Assembly (NCBI RefSeq): GCF_000763945.1
Contig: NZ_JQFJ01000004.1
Location: forward strand, 1-64,000
DNA length: 64,000 nt
DNA from: Sphingopyxis sp. MWB1
GTDB taxonomy: Bacteria > Pseudomonadota > Alphaproteobacteria > Sphingomonadales > Sphingomonadaceae
Reading direction: 5' to 3'
The position numbers and the translations under genes were made by a program. The notes under the pieces were generated by a model. It was not told the origin of the DNA, did not search any database, and worked only from the letters and a program-made list of their open reading frames with translations. Positions 58,165 to 64,000 of this stretch are shown one piece after another (the first letter of the stretch is position 1; every line of letters starts with the position of its first letter).

Positions 58165-58950
58165 ATGAACGACGACGCGCCGATGGCATCAAATCTGGCT
58201 GGAGCATCATCCTTGTCGCTGATCGAACATATGGGTCCCCTCCAGAAGTCCGACCCGACGCCGCTGTATTTGCAACTGCAAAAGCTGCTGCGCGACGCCA
58301 TTGACAATCAGGTGGTAAAGGCGGACGAAGCCATCCCGACCGAGCGCGATCTGGCAGAAGAATTTGAGGTTTCGCGCATCACCGTTCGCAAGGCGATCGA
58401 CGGGCTGGTCGAAGACGGCATTGTCGCACGGCGCCGCGGCGCCGGGACATTCGTCACCCGCCCCCGCGTCGAGAAAAGCTTTTCCAAGCTCACCTCCTTT
58501 TCGCAGGACATGCGCTCGCGCGGCCGGCAACCCCACAGCAAATGGGTAAGCAAGACCGCAGGCAGCGTAACGCCGGAAGAAGCGCTGTCGCTGGGCCTGT
58601 CCCCCGGCTCGCTCGTCTATCGCTTTCACCGCATCCGTTATGCCGACGATACGTCGATGGCGCTCGAATTTGCGACCATCCCCGCTTATTGCCTGTCCTC
58701 GGTCGAGGCGGTGGGCGCCTCGCTTTACGAAGCGCTTGAGGCGGCGGGCCATTTGCCCGTGCGCGCCCTGCAGCGACTTCGCGCCATTGCCTTCAACGCC
58801 GAACAGGCCGAGACTCTGGGCATAGAAGCGGGAATGCCGGGATTGTTCATCGAACGACGCGGATTTTTGGCCGATGGCCGCACGGCTGAATTCACCCAAA
58901 GCTACTACCGCGGCGACGCCTATGACGTGGTCGCCGAACTGAACGGCTAG
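58165..58950 (+). CDS. nagR: GntR/HutC-family regulator of the nag genes
   Basis: Transcription factor of 261 residues with an N-terminal GntR winged helix-turn-helix (about 28-100; PTERDLAEEFEVSRITVRKA as recognition region, then GAGTFVTRP) and a C-terminal UTRA effector-binding domain (about 115-255). Such NagR/NagQ/YvoA-type proteins bind phosphorylated amino sugars and control GlcNAc genes. The role here is inferred from its position directly before nagB-II, nagA and PTS genes and beside the hexosaminidase. The start is the ATG at 58165. A 258-base gap separates it from nagB-II, so the latter likely has its own promoter. Confidence 0.88.
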   Translation: MNDDAPMASNLAGASSLSLIEHMGPLQKSDPTPLYLQLQKLLRDAIDNQVVKADEAIPTERDLAEEFEVSRITVRKAIDGLVEDGIVARRRGAGTFVTRPRVEKSFSKLTSFSQDMRSRGRQPHSKWVSKTAGSVTPEEALSLGLSPGSLVYRFHRIRYADDTSMALEFATIPAYCLSSVEAVGASLYEALEAAGHLPVRALQRLRAIAFNAEQAETLGIEAGMPGLFIERRGFLADGRTAEFTQSYYRGDAYDVVAELNG

Positions 58951-59140
58951 CAAACGGAGTGCAACCCGGGGCGTCATGCCCTGAGCATTGGCGCCCCTCG
59001 CCTTCAAGCCTCCACCCATCTTCGGCTGTTTTCGAAGCCAGCGCGTGCGCAGCCCTACGCGCGCGGTGCCATTATCTCGTCATCAAATGGAAGCATATTA
59101 CAGGATCGAAGAAAAAGCGGTTGCGCCCCCTCTCCATTGC

Positions 59141-59177
59141 CGATAGGTATATAACCTATGTGATACCAATATCGGAG
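59141..59177. promoter_or_regulatory. Candidate NagR operator before nagB-II
   Basis: Nested inverted repeats lie within 70 bases of the nagB-II start: ATAGGT-ATATA-ACCTAT at 59143-59159, and GGTAT (59146-59150) against ATACC (59163-59167) across 12 bases, all inside CGATA...TATCG. ATACCAAT matches a half-site in the divergent promoter region. Confidence 0.55.
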
Positions 59178-59208
59178 CATAAGCTTCGACACCGGGGAGA
59201 TGGAGTTG

Positions 59209-60252
59209 ATGGACGGCATGCCCGATCCGCGCACCTATAGCAGCTTGATGGAAGCCGAAGCGGGCGAAGCCGGCGCGGTTGTGCGGCGGATGCTCGCGGC
59301 GAATCGCGAGACTTTTGAACAGATTGGCGAAAGGCTTCGCGCATCACCGCCAACCGGCGTGATCAGCTGTGCGCGCGGTTCGTCGGACCATGCGGCCACT
59401 TATGCCAAATATCTGATCGAGACGATGACGGGCACGCCCACTGCCTCTGCGGCCTTATCCGTGGCATCCGTTTATGAAGCGCCCGTTGTTCCGGGCAACC
59501 GCCTGTGTCTTGCCATTTCGCAATCGGGCAAAAGTCCCGACCTGCTCGCCAGCGTGCGACAGCAGCGCGCGGCAGGCGCCTATGTCGTCGCGCTGATCAA
59601 TGCCGAAGACGCGCCGCTCGCCGAGATTGCCGATGCGGTGATCGCCCTTTCGGCAGGCCCCGAAAAATCGGTGGCGGCGACCAAATCCTATATCGCTTCG
59701 CTCGCGGCGATTGCCGCGCTGGTCGCCGCATGGACCCGCGACCCCGATCTGGGCGCGGCGCTCGATGCGCTGCCCGCCGAGCTGGAGCGTGCCTTCGCGC
59801 TCGACTGGTCCGCCGGGGTGGATTTGCTGAAGCCTGCCGCCAATCTGTTCGTTCTGGGACGCGGCCTCGGCCTGGGCATTGCGCAGGAAGCCGCGCTGAA
59901 ATTCAAGGAAACCTGCGCGCTTCACGCCGAAGCCTTTAGCGCCGCTGAAGTGCGCCATGGGCCGATGGCGATTGTCGATGCCGATTTCTATATATTGGCC
60001 TTTGGCGGCAATGATCCCGCCGGCGCCAGCGTGCGCGAGACCGTCAGCGATTTTCGCGGCCGCGGTGCCAGGCTTCTTCTTGCCGATCCCGGATCGGACG
60101 ATGCCGATTTGCCCACGCTGACCCTGCATCCCGCCCTTGAGCCGATTGCGATGGTGCAGAGCTTTTACCGCATGGCCAACGCCCTGTCGCTGGCGCGTGG
60201 GTGCGACCCCGATTCGCCTCCGCATCTGAACAAGGTTACGAAGACGCTATGA
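59209..60252 (+). CDS. nagB-II: SIS-domain glucosamine-6-phosphate deaminase (NagB-II)
   Basis: Isomerising deaminase that converts glucosamine-6-phosphate to fructose-6-phosphate and ammonia; it replaces the unrelated NagB. The 347-residue protein has two SIS sugar-phosphate domains (about 40-175 and 205-340), with ARGSSDHAATYAKY, AISQSGKSPDLLAS, KSYIASLAAIAAL and GRGLGLGIAQEAALKFKETC. It lacks the N-terminal glutaminase domain of GlmS, so a deaminase role fits. The ATG at 59209 has GGGGAG at nine bases; the ATG at 59200 would abut the ribosome site. Its stop overlaps the nagA start (ATGA). Confidence 0.92.
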   Translation: MDGMPDPRTYSSLMEAEAGEAGAVVRRMLAANRETFEQIGERLRASPPTGVISCARGSSDHAATYAKYLIETMTGTPTASAALSVASVYEAPVVPGNRLCLAISQSGKSPDLLASVRQQRAAGAYVVALINAEDAPLAEIADAVIALSAGPEKSVAATKSYIASLAAIAALVAAWTRDPDLGAALDALPAELERAFALDWSAGVDLLKPAANLFVLGRGLGLGIAQEAALKFKETCALHAEAFSAAEVRHGPMAIVDADFYILAFGGNDPAGASVRETVSDFRGRGARLLLADPGSDDADLPTLTLHPALEPIAMVQSFYRMANALSLARGCDPDSPPHLNKVTKTL

Positions 60253-61421
60253 TCTATCGCTTTTACAATGGGCGAATTGCGCTGCCGGATGCAGTCGTCG
60301 ACAGCGCACGCTTTGCCATAGCCGATGGAAAGATTGTTTCGATCGACCGTGACAGCGGTGCCAATGCGGCGGGCTGCGATGAAAATATCGATCTGGAAGG
60401 CGGCTGGCTGCTTCCCGGATTCATCGACACCCAGGTCAATGGCGGCGGCGGCGTGCTGTTCAACGATCAGGCGGATATGGATGCGATTGCCGCCATCGGC
60501 GCGGCCCATGCCCGATATGGCACCACCGCCTTTCTGCCGACGCTGATCAGCGACACGCCCCGCCAGATTGCTGCCGCGCTGGAGGCTGTCGACACCGCCA
60601 TCGCGCACCAGGTGCCGGGGGTCGTTGGCATTCACATCGAAGGCCCCTTTATCAATGAATTGCGCCGCGGGATTCACGAGGCGCACCGTATCCGCCGCCT
60701 TGACGATGAAACGCTCGCGCTGCTGACCGCGCCGCGTCGCGGCAAGGTGATGCTGACCCTTGCCCCCGAAATGTGCGATGCCGAGGATATTCATACGCTG
60801 GCCCGTCATGGGGTGATCGTCAGCGCCGGGCATAGCGACACCAGCTATGACGAAGCAATGCGCGGGATCGAGGCCGGAATTACGGGCTTTACCCATTTAT
60901 ATAATGCCATGTCGCCGCTGCATCACCGCAAGCCGGGCGCCGTTGGCGCGGCCTTTGATTCCGATTGCTATTGCGGGCTGATCGTCGATGACGTTCACCT
61001 GCACCCCGCCGTGGTGCGGCTGGCGGTGCGCGCCAAGGGCATCGAGCGGATCATGCTGGTGACCGACGCCATGCCAAGCGTCGGCACCGATGCCAGCGAA
61101 TTCACGCTGCAAGGCAAGCGGATCGCGGTGCGCGACGGCGTTTGCATTTTCGAAGACGGGACGCTGGCCGGAACCCACCTCGATATGGCTTCGGCGGTGC
61201 GCGAGACGGTGAAGGTCACCGGCCTGTCGGTGCCCGAGGTTTCGACCATGGCCAGCGCAACGCCCGCGCATTTTCTGTCGCTCGCCGGCAGCCATGGCAC
61301 GCTGGAGCCCGGACGCCGCGCCGACTGGGTGTGGCTGGACGAAGGCCTTTCGGCGCGCCGCACCTGGATCGGGGGCGCGGCATGCGCGGCCCCCGCCCCC
61401 GCCATCCACGCTTCGCAATAA
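60249..61421 (+). CDS. nagA: N-acetylglucosamine-6-phosphate deacetylase
   Basis: Amidohydrolase that removes the acetyl group from GlcNAc-6-phosphate to give glucosamine-6-phosphate. The 390-residue protein keeps the active-site set E131 (GIHIEGPFINE), H195 (SAGHSDTSYDEA), H216 (GFTHLYNAM) and D273 (VTDAMPSVGT), at the same numbers as in E. coli NagA. The DxHxxG-like region reads PGFIDTQVNGGGG. Its ATG overlaps the nagB-II stop as ATGA, a four-base coupling. The fused PTS protein gene starts 13 bases after its stop. Confidence 0.96.
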   Translation: MIYRFYNGRIALPDAVVDSARFAIADGKIVSIDRDSGANAAGCDENIDLEGGWLLPGFIDTQVNGGGGVLFNDQADMDAIAAIGAAHARYGTTAFLPTLISDTPRQIAAALEAVDTAIAHQVPGVVGIHIEGPFINELRRGIHEAHRIRRLDDETLALLTAPRRGKVMLTLAPEMCDAEDIHTLARHGVIVSAGHSDTSYDEAMRGIEAGITGFTHLYNAMSPLHHRKPGAVGAAFDSDCYCGLIVDDVHLHPAVVRLAVRAKGIERIMLVTDAMPSVGTDASEFTLQGKRIAVRDGVCIFEDGTLAGTHLDMASAVRETVKVTGLSVPEVSTMASATPAHFLSLAGSHGTLEPGRRADWVWLDEGLSARRTWIGGAACAAPAPAIHASQ

Positions 61422-61434
61422 CGGGAATTTGCCG

Positions 61435-63945
61435 ATGAGCCTGATTATTACCTCTCCGCTCAGAGGTTGGGTTTCGGCATTGGACAATGTCCCCGATCCA
61501 GTTTTCGCCCAGCGCATGATGGGCGACGGGGTCGCGATCCAGCCGCTCGCCGATACGATCGTCGCCCCTTTTGATGGCGAGGTGATGACGGTGCATGAGG
61601 CGGGCCATGCCGTCGCGCTACGCAGCAGCGAGGGCATCGAGCTACTGATCCACATCGGCCTCGACACCGTCGCGCTGAAAGGCAAAGGCTTTACGCCGCT
61701 GGTTCGCTCCGGGCAGACGGTGGCGCGCGGCGACGAGCTGATCCGTTTCGATATGGATGCGGTCGCGCTGGCGGCCCCCAGCCTCGTCACCCCGGTCATC
61801 ATCACCAATGCCGAGGCCTTTACCATCCAGCGCCGGACGCTCGATGCCCCGGTGGGCGCGTGCGAGGCGCTGATGACGCTCGCGCCGGTGCAGGCGCAGC
61901 AAAAGCGCTGGTCCGACGACGGGACGATCATCGAACAGGCGGTCACCCTGTCGCTGCCGCACGGCATTCATGCGCGCCCTGCCGCGCGGATCGGCGAATG
62001 CGCGCGGCAGTTCGAGGCGGAAATTTTCCTGCGAAAGGGCGACAAGCGCGGCGATGCGCGCAGCACCGTCGCCTTGCTGGCGCTCGGCACCGCCCTTGGC
62101 GATGAAATCATCGTCGAGGCACGCGGCGACGATGCCGAGGCGGCGCTGGCGGCGGTTGCCGAGCTGGTGGCATCGGACATGGGCGAAGGCGCGGCGCCGG
62201 ATAGCGCGCCTGCTGCGCCCGCCACCAAAAGTTTCGATATGCCAGAGCTTCCGGCGCTCGAAGATAATCAAATTGGCGGCGTCATCGCCTCGTCCGGACT
62301 GGCCATGGGGCCAGCGGCGCGGCTGCGTCAGGTCGATATTGCCGTGCCGCGCGACGGCGCGGGCGCCGAGGCCGAGCGCGCGGCGCTGGACCAGGCGCGC
62401 GCCGCGGTGCGTAGCCGGATCGAAGCGCGCGCCGAAGCGGGGGGCAGCATTGCCGCCGTCATGCAGGCGCATCTTTCGCTGCTCGACGATCCCGCGCTGC
62501 TCGCGGGCGCGGAGACGCGCATTGCCGCCGGGAACAGCGCGGGCTTTGCCTGGCGCGGCGCGGTGCATGACCAGATTGATGCGCTGCGCGCCACCGGGAA
62601 TAAGCACCTGATCGAGCGGATCGACGATCTGGTCGATATCGAGCGCCAGATATTGGGCGCGATCACCGGCACGCCGGGCGACGCCGATGCCGTGCCCGAA
62701 GGGGCGATCATCGTCGCCGATGACCTGTTCCCGTCGCAACTGGTCACGCTGGCGGCGCAAAAGCCTGCGGGCATTGCGCTCGCGCGCGGCGGGCCGACGT
62801 CGCACGTCGCCATCCTGTGCGCCGGCATGGGCCTCCCCGCGCTGGTCGCCATGGGCGATGCGCTGGGCGATGTTGCCGATGGCACGCTCATGCTGCTCGA
62901 CGCCGAGGTGGGTCATGTCACGCTGACGCCGGACGACGCGGTGCGCGAAGCCTTTGCGGCGCGCGTGGCGCAGCGTGAGGAACGGCGCAAGGTTGCCCGC
63001 ACTGCCGCTGCCGGGGTCTGCCACACCGCCGATGGCGTGCGGATCGAGATTTTCGGCAATGTCGGCACGGTCGACGATGCCGCCGCCGCTGCTGCACAGG
63101 GCGCCGAGGGATCCGGGCTTGTTCGCAGCGAGTTTCTCTTCCTGGGGCGCGATGCCGCCCCCAGCGAAGACGAGCAATATCAGGCCTATCAGGCAATTGC
63201 CGATGCCCTCGCTGGAAAGCCGGTGATCATCCGCCTGCTCGATATAGGCGGCGACAAGCCCGCGGCCTATATCCCGATGGACGGCGAAGAAAATCCGGCG
63301 CTGGGCCTGCGCGGTATCCGATTGGCAGCATCGCAGCCCGAATTGTTCGAAACGCAGATCCGCGCCATCCTGCGCGTCCAGCCCGCCGGTCAGTGCAAGA
63401 TCATGGCGCCGATGGTTGCGAGCGTGGCCGAGCTGCGCGCGCTGCGTGCCACAGTTGACCGCCTCTGCGACGAGCTGGGCATAAAGGAAAAAATCGAGGT
63501 CGGCGCGATGGTCGAAACGCCCGCCGCGGCGATGACCGCCGATCTGCTGGCCGCCGAAGCCGATTTCCTGTCGATCGGCACCAATGATCTGACCCAATAT
63601 GTCTTGGCGATGGACCGCGGCAATCCGGCGGTCGCTGCGGGGGTCGATGCGCTGCACCCGGCGGTGCTGCGGATGATCGGCGAGACGTGCCGGCTGGCGG
63701 CCACCCGCGAGTGCTGGGTTGGGGTATGCGGCGGCCTCGCTTCCGACCCCGCCGCGCTGCCTATATTGGTTGGCCTTGGCGTTACCGAATTATCGGCCGT
63801 GCCCGGAAGCGTGGCCGAAGCAAAAGCGATTGTTCGCGGCGTGACAATGGACAGCGCCCGCGCCCATGCGCAGTGCGCCTTGGCCTGCACATCGGCGGCA
63901 GAGGTTCGCGCTTTGGCGCGCCGCTTTGAGGAGAGCGAGCGATGA
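61435..63945 (+). CDS. nagF: Fused PTS protein EIIA(Glc)-HPr-Enzyme I
   Basis: Multiphosphoryl-transfer protein of 836 residues that carries phosphate from PEP to the sugar permease. It has three modules in order: an EIIA of the glucose/GlcNAc family (about 1-145, phospho-His H73 in LLIHIGLDTVALKGKGF), HPr (about 160-250, phospho-His H179 in LPHGIHARPAARIG) and Enzyme I (about 270-836, phospho-His H457 in GGPTSHVAILCAGMGLPAL and catalytic C765 in VGVCGGLASDPAA). The start is ATG 61435. The gene lies in an operon with nagA and, by an ATGA overlap, the PTS permease. It makes the GlcNAc PTS independent of general PTS proteins. Confidence 0.95.
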   Translation: MSLIITSPLRGWVSALDNVPDPVFAQRMMGDGVAIQPLADTIVAPFDGEVMTVHEAGHAVALRSSEGIELLIHIGLDTVALKGKGFTPLVRSGQTVARGDELIRFDMDAVALAAPSLVTPVIITNAEAFTIQRRTLDAPVGACEALMTLAPVQAQQKRWSDDGTIIEQAVTLSLPHGIHARPAARIGECARQFEAEIFLRKGDKRGDARSTVALLALGTALGDEIIVEARGDDAEAALAAVAELVASDMGEGAAPDSAPAAPATKSFDMPELPALEDNQIGGVIASSGLAMGPAARLRQVDIAVPRDGAGAEAERAALDQARAAVRSRIEARAEAGGSIAAVMQAHLSLLDDPALLAGAETRIAAGNSAGFAWRGAVHDQIDALRATGNKHLIERIDDLVDIERQILGAITGTPGDADAVPEGAIIVADDLFPSQLVTLAAQKPAGIALARGGPTSHVAILCAGMGLPALVAMGDALGDVADGTLMLLDAEVGHVTLTPDDAVREAFAARVAQREERRKVARTAAAGVCHTADGVRIEIFGNVGTVDDAAAAAAQGAEGSGLVRSEFLFLGRDAAPSEDEQYQAYQAIADALAGKPVIIRLLDIGGDKPAAYIPMDGEENPALGLRGIRLAASQPELFETQIRAILRVQPAGQCKIMAPMVASVAELRALRATVDRLCDELGIKEKIEVGAMVETPAAAMTADLLAAEADFLSIGTNDLTQYVLAMDRGNPAVAAGVDALHPAVLRMIGETCRLAATRECWVGVCGGLASDPAALPILVGLGVTELSAVPGSVAEAKAIVRGVTMDSARAHAQCALACTSAAEVRALARRFEESER

Positions 63946-64000
63946 GGAAGATACTCGAAACGCTGCAGCCGCTCGGCCGCGCTTTGATGCTGCCCATTGC
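63942..64000 (+). CDS. nagE: Start of a PTS permease (IIBC), cut by window end
   Basis: The ATG at 63942 overlaps the nagF stop codon as ATGA. The 19 readable residues, MRKILETLQPLGRALMLPI, match the N-terminus of glucose-family PTS IIC membrane domains. Given the operon and the lack of IIB/IIC modules in nagF, a GlcNAc-specific IIBC or IICB permease is expected. The rest lies outside the window. Confidence 0.8.
   Translation, partial: MRKILETLQPLGRALMLPI

Noticed and set aside
61642..63657. Minus-strand open frame of about 670 codons opposite the EIIA-HPr-EI gene
   Set aside because: Shadow frame: rich in Arg, Gln, Gly and His with no motif, while the plus strand has every PTS active-site residue in frame.

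Overview
The window is about 64 kb of GC-rich alphaproteobacterial chromosome, best explained as a member of the Sphingomonadales (Sphingopyxis-like; genus is inference). Support: the rpsB-tsf-pyrH-frr-uppS-cdsA-dxr-rseP-bamA-skp-fabZ run lacks lpxD and lpxA, as expected of glycosphingolipid-bearing sphingomonads; there is an RcdA-type protein, a DksA with a single cysteine, an alphaproteobacterial LexA box, and many intergenic palindromes built on CCGGACTTGATCCGG. Almost all of it is ordinary core chromosome. I see no rRNA, tRNA, CRISPR array, insertion sequence or prophage.

Layout. 1-4.3 kb: fmt, truA, carD and an SDR oxidoreductase, separated by palindromic repeats, ending in a 99-bp-period tandem array. 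4.4-10.2 kb (minus strand): hisG-hisD-nusB-thiL and the proton-pumping pyrophosphatase hppA. 10.2-15.2 kb: a DUF2332 protein, then small regulatory proteins (RcdA-like, two YdcH/DUF465 proteins, PilZ, DksA) and a serine-rich protein with a PEP-CTERM-like tail. 15.3-23.1 kb: serS, surE, an NlpD-like lipoprotein, a K+ channel with RCK domain, a DUF1761 protein, rimO, a small membrane protein and a PhaZ-like hydrolase. 23.1-28.1 kb: an MHS-family transporter, a DEAD-box helicase and glpK.

28.1-41.5 kb (minus strand): rpmE, then the translation/envelope cluster from rpsB down to fabZ, and psd-pssA. Between rpsB and pssA sits a small plus-strand membrane-protein gene with a consensus LexA box. 41.7-54 kb: icd, a KefB-type antiporter, an M16 protease, a nitrilase-family amidase, a small exported protein, a NUDIX hydrolase, a DUF4126 protein and a type V autotransporter with a proline-rich linker.

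54-64 kb: a ferredoxin-reductase-type flavoprotein and an N-acetylglucosamine locus. An exported GH20 hexosaminidase is divergent from a GntR/UTRA regulator, followed by nagB-II, nagA, a fused EIIA-HPr-EI protein and the start of a PTS permease cut by the window edge. Together these could release GlcNAc from chito- or muro-oligosaccharides, import and phosphorylate it, deacetylate it and deaminate it to fructose-6-phosphate. A candidate operator lies before nagB-II.

The most unusual items are the LexA-box small membrane protein, the serine-rich PEP-CTERM-like protein, the repeat-passenger autotransporter and the apparent covariation in the intergenic palindromes.
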